Assembly: GCA_023389295.1 (NCBI GenBank)
Contig: JAEWEO010000306.1
Location: 1 to 5,102 of the forward strand
DNA length: 5,102 nt
From: Bacillota bacterium
Lineage (GTDB): Bacteria > Bacillota > Clostridia > Lachnospirales > Lachnospiraceae
Direction of reading: 5' to 3'
Numbering within the stretch: position 1 is the stretch's first letter; every line of letters starts with the position of its first letter. Both the position numbers and the translations under genes were made by a program. Below the pieces are notes generated by a model. That model was not told the origin of the DNA. It made no database searches and was given only the letters and a program-made list of their open reading frames with translations. Positions 1 through 5,102 of this stretch are shown here, piece after piece.

Positions 1-1227
1 GTTTCCAACGGATTGTTCCACCGAGGAACACTTTATTTTTAATTTCTCTTTGAATTCATCGGCCACTTGAAGTTCTTTATCGTTATCAATCGCTCCTCGT
101 TTACTTACCTTATCTAAACTTGCCAGCGAAGTATTAACACTTAATGAATTGCTTAAAATAAGTCCATTATCCTTACGATCTTCTGTTACATAGGCAAGCT
201 TATTTTCGATCGCCTCTTTTACTGAGCGAAGATTTACATCTTTTCCAAAAAGCTTAATATTTCCTGAAATATTGCAGCCATAGGAATTACCAAAAATACT
301 CATTGCAAGTTCTGTTCGCCCTGCACCCATTAAACCTGCAATCCCTATCACTTCACCGCGATTTACATAAAAACTCACATCATTTACTACTTTGCGTTCG
401 GTATTGAGCGGATGGTGTACTGTCCAGTGATTTACTTCCATTACCTTTTCGTTACTACGACTATGTTCTCTTTTTGGAAATCGAACGGTCATATCCCTTC
501 CTACCATACCTTTGATAATTCGTGCTTCCGAGAAATCATCCATTTTCTTATCTAAGGTTTCGATCGTAGAACCGTCCCGAAGAATCGTAATTTTATCAGC
601 AACATAGGATACCTCATTTAGCTTATGTGATATAAGGATGGAGGTCATACCCTCACGTTGAAACGTCTTTAAAAGTTCTAATAATGCCTTAGAATCTGTT
701 TCATTTAATGAAGAAGTGGGTTCGTCTAATATTAATAGTTTTGCTTTCTTCGCTAATGCTTTCGCGATCTCTACCATCTGCTGCTTACCAATACCGATAT
801 CCTTTATAAGCGTTCTTGATGACTCATCTAATCCAACAAATCGTAATAATTCATCTGCTTTTCCATAGGTCTCACTCCAATTAATGGCATAGGACGGCCC
901 GCGCTCATTTCCTAAAAACATATTTTCCCCTATGGTCATATATGGAACAAGTGCCAATTCTTGATGAATGATTACGATACCTAATCTTTCACTATCCTTA
1001 ATACTTGTGAATTTACATACCTTATTATTGTAAATGATATCTCCTTCGTAGGTGCCATAAGGATTGATACCACTTAATACATTCATTAAGGTTGATTTTC
1101 CTGCACCGTTTTCTCCGACTAGCGCATGAATCTCTCCCTCCTCCACTTGTAAATTCACATTATCAAGTGCCTTTACACCAGGGAACGTTTTCGTAATATT
1201 TCTCATTTCCAGCAAAATGTTTGCCAA
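1..1227 (-). CDS. mmsA: Multiple-monosaccharide ABC transporter ATP-binding protein, MmsA/GguA type (3' end cut by window edge)
   Basis: This is the cytoplasmic ATPase that powers a CUT2-family sugar importer, working with the ChvE-type binding protein encoded just upstream and a permease expected beyond the left edge. I translated 409 codons with no internal stop. Two fused nucleotide-binding domains are visible. The first has Walker A GENGAGKST (residues 38-46), a Q-loop at Q89, a degenerate signature GIGKQQMVEIAKAL (145-158), Walker B LLILDE (164-169) and the switch histidine H201. The second has the degenerate Walker A GLMGAGRTE (298-306, Arg replacing Lys), normal for this family, and the TEDRKDNGL motif (348-355). 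The window ends at SVGN, where LSGGNQQK would normally follow, so roughly 100 C-terminal residues are missing. The TTG at 1227 is chosen as start because GGAGG lies 7 bases upstream and MANILLEMRNITKTFPG fits the family N-terminus. The ATG at 1206 is too far from that site. Family assignment is secure; the sugar specificity cannot be read from the ATPase. Confidence 0.95.
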   Translation of the reverse strand, partial: MANILLEMRNITKTFPGVKALDNVNLQVEEGEIHALVGENGAGKSTLMNVLSGINPYGTYEGDIIYNNKVCKFTSIKDSERLGIVIIHQELALVPYMTIGENMFLGNERGPSYAINWSETYGKADELLRFVGLDESSRTLIKDIGIGKQQMVEIAKALAKKAKLLILDEPTSSLNETDSKALLELLKTFQREGMTSILISHKLNEVSYVADKITILRDGSTIETLDKKMDDFSEARIIKGMVGRDMTVRFPKREHSRSNEKVMEVNHWTVHHPLNTERKVVNDVSFYVNRGEVIGIAGLMGAGRTELAMSIFGNSYGCNISGNIKLFGKDVNLRSVKEAIENKLAYVTEDRKDNGLILSNSLSVNTSLASLDKVSKRGAIDNDKELQVADEFKEKLKIKCSSVEQSVGN

Positions 1228-1234
1228 CGCTATC

Positions 1235-1240
1235 CCTCCC
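1235..1240 (-). promoter_or_regulatory. Ribosome binding site that fixes the TTG start of mmsA
   Basis: The minus strand reads GGGAGGG at 1240-1234, with a GGAGG core at 1239-1235. The core ends 7 bases before the TTG at 1227-1225, a near-ideal spacing. The nearest in-frame ATG (1206) would be 28 bases away, so the site supports TTG initiation. Confidence 0.8.
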
Positions 1241-1301
1241 TTTTTTAACTACTTTTGCTTACTCTTTCATGAAATTTTACGACTTTTATTTTAAGAACCT
1301 T

Positions 1302-1332
1302 GAAAGAAACAGGCGGGAGCTGATCCCGCCTG
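1302..1332 (-). terminator. GC-rich intercistronic hairpin between chvE and mmsA (partial terminator or mRNA 3'-end stabiliser)
   Basis: A perfect 9-bp stem, CAGGCGGGA (1310-1318) with TCCCGCCTG (1324-1332), encloses a 5-base loop. It is much more GC-rich than its surroundings. Read on the minus strand, it starts 58 bases after the chvE stop and is followed by TTTCTTTC (1309-1302), an interrupted T-tract. The shape fits a leaky intrinsic terminator or a 3'-protective stem-loop that would give more binding protein than ATPase. On the plus strand the tail is poor and no plus-strand gene ends here, so the minus strand is preferred. No clear second promoter was seen between the hairpin and mmsA. 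Confidence 0.7.
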
Positions 1333-1389
1333 CCGTGTGTTTTAATAACTGTGTGTTACCACGTCATTGATATAACAATCAGACTATGA

Positions 1390-2466
1390 TTACTTTAAGT
1401 CATCTTCTGTATAATATCCGGAATCGATGAGTAATTCTTTGTAATTATTTGCATCTGCAAATACAGGTTCGCATAGATAGGAAGGAACGATTCCCTTACC
1501 GTTATCGTAGCTCTTGGTATCATTAATCGGCGCTTCTTCACCCTTCATAATGGAATCTACCATTTTAACAACCTGAGATGCTAAATCACGTGTGTCCTTA
1601 AAGATTGACATGGATTGTTTTCCAGCAAGCATATTTTTAACATTTGCTTTATCACAATCTTGACCAGTAATGATTGGCCACTCACCGGTATAAGCTGCAG
1701 AAAGTGCATTGGTAACACCAAGAGCAGTTGAGTCATTGGAGCAAAGAACAGCGTCTAATTTCGTTCCATCTGCATAATAAGAAGCAATAATGGCATCCAT
1801 TCTAGATTGTGCTTTTTCTGTTGACCATTCTGCAGTAGCAACTTTTTCAAAATCAACGGAGCCGGATTTTACAACAAGCTTACCAGAATCAACATAGGGC
1901 TTTAATACATCCATAGCTCCACCATAGAAGAACTTGGCATTGTTATCACCAGGATCTCCGGTAAATATTTCAAGGTTAAAAGGACCTGCTGCATTATCAA
2001 GATCTAATTTTTCTTTGATATATTCTCCCTGCTTTGTTCCTACCATATAGTTATCAAAGGTTGCATAATATGTTACTGCATCAGAGTTCATAATTAAGCG
2101 GTCATAAGCGATTACGGGAATATCAGATTTTTTAGCCTGAGCTAGTACAGTTCCCAAAGAATCTCCATCAATAGAAGCGATTACTAATACCTTGCATCCA
2201 TTGGAAATCATATTCTCAATCTGAGAAACTTGTGTCTGAACATCATTGTTAGCATATTGTAAGTCAACCTCATACCCAGCATCCTTTAGCTGTTTTTCCA
2301 TATTTGAACCATCTTGGTTCCAACGCTGCAGATCCTTTGTAGGCATCGCAACACCGATTAGCTTACCGGTCTTCTTACCTGAAGTACCTGTTGTACTATT
2401 GCATCCTGCAAGAAATGAAACTAGCATAACTGTTACGAGTAGAATTGTTAAAATCTTTCTTTTCAT
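1390..2466 (-). CDS. chvE: ChvE-type multiple-monosaccharide-binding lipoprotein of an ABC transporter
   Basis: This extracytoplasmic receptor captures free sugars and delivers them to the MmsA/MmsB-type importer. The 358-residue protein begins with a lipoprotein signal peptide: basic MKRK, a hydrophobic stretch and the canonical lipobox LAGC with the lipidated Cys at 22. A low-complexity Ser/Thr/Gly/Lys linker follows, then a type I periplasmic-binding fold from about residue 36. Motifs match remembered Agrobacterium ChvE closely: MPTKDLQRWNQDG (41-53), QYANNDVQTQVSQIENM (70-86), IAYDRLI (119-125), YYATFDN (133-139), GDPGDNNA (170-177), GQDCD (268-272) and IFKDTRDLA (288-296). The aromatic, Asp-Arg and Asp residues in these motifs are the usual pyranose contacts of the family. 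ChvE proteins bind several sugars, including glucose, galactose, arabinose and xylose, so the ligand here is probably a set of monosaccharides. A good ribosome binding site, its own likely promoter and the terminator upstream suggest it is the first gene of the transport operon. Confidence 0.95.
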   Translation of the reverse strand: MKRKILTILLVTVMLVSFLAGCNSTTGTSGKKTGKLIGVAMPTKDLQRWNQDGSNMEKQLKDAGYEVDLQYANNDVQTQVSQIENMISNGCKVLVIASIDGDSLGTVLAQAKKSDIPVIAYDRLIMNSDAVTYYATFDNYMVGTKQGEYIKEKLDLDNAAGPFNLEIFTGDPGDNNAKFFYGGAMDVLKPYVDSGKLVVKSGSVDFEKVATAEWSTEKAQSRMDAIIASYYADGTKLDAVLCSNDSTALGVTNALSAAYTGEWPIITGQDCDKANVKNMLAGKQSMSIFKDTRDLASQVVKMVDSIMKGEEAPINDTKSYDNGKGIVPSYLCEPVFADANNYKELLIDSGYYTEDDLK

Positions 2467-2472
2467 AAAATG

Positions 2473-2478
2473 CCTCCC
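2473..2478 (-). promoter_or_regulatory. Ribosome binding site of chvE
   Basis: GGGAGG on the minus strand, with a GGAGG core at 2477-2473, ends 6 bases before the ATG at 2466. It supports the annotated start, which also gives a complete lipoprotein signal peptide. Confidence 0.8.
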
Positions 2479-2502
2479 TTATAGTTTTTTTGTGTAGTTT
2501 TA

Positions 2503-2531
2503 ATTATACTACAGTCTTTTTGATACTTTGA
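2503..2531 (-). promoter_or_regulatory. Probable chvE promoter: consensus -10 with a weak -35
   Basis: TATAAT on the minus strand at 2508-2503 is a perfect -10 hexamer, 36 bases before the chvE ATG. With a 17-base spacer the -35 position holds TCAAAG (2531-2526), which shares only two bases with TTGACA. A perfect -10 with a poor -35 is typical of activator-dependent promoters, in keeping with the AraC-type regulator encoded upstream. Transcription would start near 2497, leaving a leader of only about 30 bases, too short for a riboswitch. AT-richness makes chance TATAAT matches common, so confidence is moderate. Confidence 0.5.
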
Positions 2532-2559
2532 TTAAGCAATATGTATTACATATACTACA
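2505..2559 (-). repeat. Nine-base direct repeat TGTAGTATA, one copy overlapping the -10 box
   Basis: TGTAGTATA occurs on the minus strand at 2559-2551 and again at 2513-2505, 46 bases apart. The second copy runs into the TATAAT box. The copies may be regulator half-sites, or chance similarity in AT-rich DNA. Confidence 0.35.
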
Positions 2560-2562
2560 TAT
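2539..2562. promoter_or_regulatory. Imperfect 24-bp palindrome upstream of the chvE promoter (candidate operator)
   Basis: Ten of the 12 base pairs of this dyad match, with arms of the form ATATGTA...TACATAT. The two mismatched pairs lie at 2546/2555 and 2549/2552. Its centre falls about 54 bases upstream of the predicted transcription start, just beyond the -35 region, a usual place for an activator. Which protein binds, if any, cannot be told from the sequence. Confidence 0.4.
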
Positions 2563-2580
2563 ATAATATATCACAAAGAA

Positions 2581-2608
2581 ATTAGTATATGATTGTTACT
2601 ATTAGTAA
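2581..2608. promoter_or_regulatory. TACTAAT direct repeats 20 bp apart plus a 13-bp palindrome (candidate AraC-type regulator site)
   Basis: On the minus strand TACTAAT occurs at 2607-2601 and 2587-2581, exactly 20 bases apart, about two helical turns. Paired AraC-family DNA-binding domains commonly bind direct repeats with this kind of spacing. The distal copy also lies in a perfect 13-base palindrome, TTACTATTAGTAA (2596-2608). The location, between the upstream terminator and the chvE promoter, suits control by the neighbouring YesN-like regulator. The link to that regulator is an inference. Confidence 0.4.
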
Positions 2609-2630
2609 ATTTTTGTTATGCATATTGCGC

Positions 2631-2675
2631 AAAAAAGAATGACTAGCATTATTTTATATTATCGCTAATCATTCT
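2631..2675 (-). terminator. Intrinsic terminator ending the regulator/XylF-like operon
   Basis: On the minus strand AGAATGATTAGC (2675-2664) can pair with GCTAGTCATTCT (2647-2636), giving a 12-bp stem with one G-U wobble and a 16-base AU-rich loop, followed directly by a run of six Ts (2636-2631). It starts 70 bases after the stop codon at 2746. The stem is only moderately GC-rich and the loop is large, so it may not be fully efficient. It has no T-tract on the plus strand, so it serves the minus strand only. Confidence 0.75.
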
Positions 2676-2745
2676 CAAAATTATCCAGATGAAAAATATC
2701 ATATTTAAACATGTACAAAACTAATTATATTGTGATTCACTTAAT

Positions 2746-3789
2746 TTATTTTGGCATCTTATCCGGTTCATTTAAATAGACATCCTCCTTTAAATGGAAA
2801 CCGCTATCGATAATAACCTCTTCCATATTATTAGCATCTACCGCTATTACCTCTAATGCAACATAAGGAACGGTATAAGTGCCATCATCAATTGTTTGTA
2901 TCTGTTCCAGCTTTTCACCATTTATTAATTTGATCGTGTATTCCGCCGCTGTTTGTGCCAACTTTTCTACCGGCTTATATACCGTCATTAGTTGTGTCCC
3001 CTCCACAATTCTTTGACAGGCTTCCAAATCTGCATCCTGCCCCACAACTTGTATTTTACCGGCTAATCTACGTTCGGAGAGTGCATATACTACTTGACTT
3101 GCCAAACGGTCATTTCCACACATAATCGCATCTACTTGATCCAGTAATTTATCGTTCTCATTCATATAATCACCTGCAAGCTCCGGTTTCCAACCATCGG
3201 CATGTATTCTACCAATAACCTCTATACCATTCTTATCCATGATTTCTTTAAATTCCGTCTCTACCATAGAAACATTATGATCCGTTGTAGGTCCACCAAT
3301 CATTAAAATCTTTTTATGATTAAAACCATAATCGATTAACGCCTCCGCCATCATCCTTCCGACTGCTACATTGTCAAAGGATATGTACAAATCCACATCT
3401 GCATGATTGATTAAACGATCATATGCGATAATTTTTATTCCTGCATCCTTTGCTTTCACAACAACATCTTTCAGTTTTATTGAATCGGTGCTAACAATTA
3501 CAATCGCATCCATTTTTTTTGATATAAAATATTCAATTTGAGAAATCTGCTCTTCTACATTTCCATTGGCATTCTGAACATTAACCGTAGCACCCAACTC
3601 CTTTGCTGTTGATACAAAAACATCCCGGTCCCGCTGCCATCGTTCGATAACAAAAGAATCAAAGCTCATACCTATCTTTATCTTATTCGTATCCTGTAAT
3701 GCATTATCTGCAACCTCTTCCTTTTTATCTGCACAACTGTAAAAAAAGCTAGAGAAAAGGAGTAAAATTATAAGAAGTAATTTCTTCAA
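2746..3789 (-). CDS. XylF-like sugar-binding protein, probable sensor subunit (XylFII-like)
   Basis: This 347-residue protein is a type I sugar-binding protein of the XylF family, anchored outside the membrane. It starts with a hydrophobic segment (residues 4-17) and Cys19. The lipobox FYSC is unusual, with Phe and Tyr where small or aliphatic residues are normal, so lipid anchoring or retention as an uncleaved anchor are both possible. Family motifs follow: ERWQRDRD (49-56), NANGNVEEQISQIE (73-86), IAYDRLI (121-127), YISFDN (135-140), GNDRLA (225-230) and GQDADL (250-255). These resemble xylose-binding XylF more than ChvE. The start is TTG at 3789, overlapping the regulator stop codon by 4 bases, with a perfect TAAGGAGG site upstream, which implies translational coupling. 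Sharing an operon with a YesN-type regulator, and being separated from the transport genes by a terminator, suggests a role like XylFII of Clostridium beijerinckii: presenting sugar to a LytS-type kinase rather than transporting it. A second transporter-binding protein remains possible. Confidence 0.88.
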   Translation of the reverse strand: MKKLLLIILLLFSSFFYSCADKKEEVADNALQDTNKIKIGMSFDSFVIERWQRDRDVFVSTAKELGATVNVQNANGNVEEQISQIEYFISKKMDAIVIVSTDSIKLKDVVVKAKDAGIKIIAYDRLINHADVDLYISFDNVAVGRMMAEALIDYGFNHKKILMIGGPTTDHNVSMVETEFKEIMDKNGIEVIGRIHADGWKPELAGDYMNENDKLLDQVDAIMCGNDRLASQVVYALSERRLAGKIQVVGQDADLEACQRIVEGTQLMTVYKPVEKLAQTAAEYTIKLINGEKLEQIQTIDDGTYTVPYVALEVIAVDANNMEEVIIDSGFHLKEDVYLNEPDKMPK

Positions 3790-5102
3790 TTAAATTTCCC
3801 CTCCTTAAATTCTGTAGGAGTGACCCCTACATTTCTCTTAAAAGAACGACTAAAATAATTTGGATCGGAATAACCAATGCTAGCGCATATTTCTTTCATA
3901 CTCATTTCAGATTTAATCAATAACTTTTTGGCCATTTCAATTCTTAGATTTGTTAAATAATCAATAAAATTCTTACCTGTCTGTTCTTTGAAAATTTTAC
4001 TAAAATAATATGGACTGACATCCACTACTCTAGAAACGTCATCAAGAGAAATATCTTTGTTATAATGGTCCTCTATATACTTTTTGGCTACCTTAATTAC
4101 ATTTTTGGAACGTCTTTGCTTTATTGTTATAATATTCCTACACGCAGTAGAAATTTTTTCAATAAACCAGTTCTTTAATACACTATAATCTTCAAATTCA
4201 ATCATATTCGGTAAATATTCCTGCCTGGAACGAAAATGATAAGTTAAACCTCCGTTTTCATATGCTATATGTTCCGCCCATAAGATAAATTCTAAACACT
4301 TTAACTTGATGTCCATGAAACAGTTCGGATAATTTTCTGTCATCCAATCGAAGAAACGCCCTGCCATTGTAATGGTCTCATTTAAATTGCCGTCACTAAT
4401 CGCATTAAACAAAGACTTTTCAATATCGATCGGGTAATTGTCTTCATAATCACAAACCAGCGGCAAATCATATACATGAGCTACCCTTCCCGTAGTTTGA
4501 ATTAAAGATTTTAAAGCCTCATTATAGGACAGCATGGAATCATGTATGCTTTTTACACTTCCTATCCCTATTCGAAAACAAATACCCAATTGATGTTTTA
4601 ACTTACGAGATAACTCTCTAGCGTGGTCAATAATTTGGATTCTTTTATCATATTCCAGCTTCTTGTCCTGATAGGGAACAAACACTGGGATTCTATTAGC
4701 CATAACAGCTCCAACGATTCCATTAAAATATTCCTTAATAAATTCTCTGGTTTCTAAGTATCTATCCTGTAAACGTATACTTGTACCAACCGCATTGGAC
4801 ATGTCATTGCCTTTTTGCTCATCACCACAAACCAAAACAAGCATATATCCATAGTTTTCTTTCAGTCCAAGTAAATTTTTAAAATTATCAACCTCATCCT
4901 TAAAATTTTCTTGAAACAATATATGATAGATCAGTCCATTTTCGATAATCGGTACAACGGTTTCTAATCTTTCACGAATCAATAAATCGTTACTTCTCTT
5001 TAATCTCTTTGCATCAATGGATTCCATTGCTCTTTTTAATACTAATACGATTTTCTCTTTCTCTACGGGTTTATGTAAATAATCGATAACACCAAGATTA
5101 AT
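3786..5102 (-). CDS. YesN-type response regulator with AraC-family DNA-binding domain (5' end cut by window edge)
   Basis: This is a two-component transcription regulator, probably phosphorylated by a LytS/YesM-type membrane kinase. The reading frame is open to the right edge and 438 residues are visible. The first 25 (INLGVIDYLHKPVEKEKIVLVLKRA) are the end of a receiver domain, including the conserved Lys-Pro (residues 11-12) of its last strand. The Met codon at 5027 is therefore internal and not the start, and about 95-100 N-terminal residues with the phospho-acceptor Asp lie outside. The middle region contains GIGSVKSIHDSMLSYNEALKSL (about 179-200), the pattern of the degenerate GGDEF-like domain in YesN/CdaR-type regulators. 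The C-terminal 100 residues hold two helix-turn-helix motifs: ISLDDVSRVVDVSPYYFSKIFKE (about 351-373) and MSMKEICASIGYSDPNYFSRSFKR (about 400-423), ending VGVTPTEFK. The stop codon overlaps the XylF-like gene. It probably controls the chvE promoter; that target is inferred from position. Confidence 0.93.
   Translation of the reverse strand: MNLGVIDYLHKPVEKEKIVLVLKRAMESIDAKRLKRSNDLLIRERLETVVPIIENGLIYHILFQENFKDEVDNFKNLLGLKENYGYMLVLVCGDEQKGNDMSNAVGTSIRLQDRYLETREFIKEYFNGIVGAVMANRIPVFVPYQDKKLEYDKRIQIIDHARELSRKLKHQLGICFRIGIGSVKSIHDSMLSYNEALKSLIQTTGRVAHVYDLPLVCDYEDNYPIDIEKSLFNAISDGNLNETITMAGRFFDWMTENYPNCFMDIKLKCLEFILWAEHIAYENGGLTYHFRSRQEYLPNMIEFEDYSVLKNWFIEKISTACRNIITIKQRRSKNVIKVAKKYIEDHYNKDISLDDVSRVVDVSPYYFSKIFKEQTGKNFIDYLTNLRIEMAKKLLIKSEMSMKEICASIGYSDPNYFSRSFKRNVGVTPTEFKEGKFN
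3798..3807 (-). promoter_or_regulatory. Perfect Shine-Dalgarno for the TTG start of the XylF-like gene, inside the regulator's 3' end
   Basis: The minus strand reads TAAGGAGGGG at 3807-3798, containing the full anti-16S complement TAAGGAGG. The GGAGG core ends 10 bases before the TTG at 3789-3787. No other in-frame start near it gives a signal peptide. The site lies within the last codons of the response regulator, so ribosomes ending there can restart. Confidence 0.8.

Noticed and set aside
298..306. Arg replacing the Walker A Lys in the second MmsA domain, as a possible inactivating change
   Set aside because: Degenerate motifs in one domain are the norm for CUT2 sugar-importer ATPases, so this is not a defect.
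1265..1274. 10-base palindrome TTTCATGAAA upstream of mmsA
   Set aside because: Too short to exceed chance in AT-rich DNA, and no promoter elements could be placed beside it.
1335..1357. Direct repeat GTGTGTT, two copies 16 bases apart, between the chvE stop and the hairpin
   Set aside because: It is short and of low complexity, with no positional reason for function.
2246..2497. An 83-codon plus-strand open frame
   Set aside because: It lies almost wholly antisense to chvE, has no family resemblance and no convincing ribosome binding site, and its end crosses the chvE ribosome binding site. It is a shadow of the real gene.
2625..2632. TTGCGCAA palindrome just after the terminator; possible CcpA (cre) site
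   Set aside because: It is only 8 bases and does not fit the cre consensus flanks. No convincing cre site was found near the chvE promoter.
2676..2745. Stretch between the XylF-like stop codon and the terminator
   Set aside because: Short AT-rich sequence in which I see no ORF, repeat or structure beyond the terminator itself.
5025..5027. ATG as the start of the response regulator
   Set aside because: The frame continues upstream to the window edge, and those codons encode a receiver-domain end with the conserved Lys-Pro. The Met is internal.

Overview
This is an AT-rich window in which every recognisable gene lies on the minus strand. Strong GGAGG-type ribosome binding sites, lipoprotein-type substrate-binding proteins, a YesN-type response regulator and frequent TTG starts suggest a low-GC Firmicute. 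Protein style points to Clostridia, most likely a Lachnospiraceae-like anaerobe. This assignment is inferred from sequence style only.

In the direction of transcription (right to left), the window opens inside a response-regulator gene (5102 to 3786). Only the last 25 codons of its receiver domain are present, followed by a YesN-type middle region and an AraC-type DNA-binding domain. Its stop codon overlaps by 4 bases the TTG start of a XylF-like sugar-binding protein (3789 to 2746). About 70 bases after that gene is a hairpin with a T-tract (2675 to 2631), which probably ends this sensing operon. A regulatory gap follows, with several small dyads and direct repeats, a TATAAT box and a good ribosome binding site. 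It leads to a ChvE-type multiple-monosaccharide-binding lipoprotein (2466 to 1390). After a 162-base gap with a GC-rich hairpin comes the sugar ABC transporter ATPase MmsA/GguA (1227 to beyond position 1), which has a TTG start and is cut by the left edge just before the signature motif of its second nucleotide-binding domain.

The likely logic is a sugar-sensing module feeding a sugar-uptake module. The XylF-like protein probably binds an extracellular pentose or hexose and signals through a membrane histidine kinase (expected upstream, beyond the right edge) to the YesN-like regulator. The regulator would then activate the chvE-mmsA(-mmsB) promoter at about 2500-2610. This resembles the XylFII-LytS/YesN xylose-sensing system described in Clostridium beijerinckii, here placed next to a ChvE/Mms-type importer. 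The permease gene is expected beyond the left edge.

No RNA genes, insertion sequences, CRISPR arrays or phage genes were seen. The parts are recognisable families. The points of most interest are the architecture, the operator-like repeats and the intercistronic hairpin.
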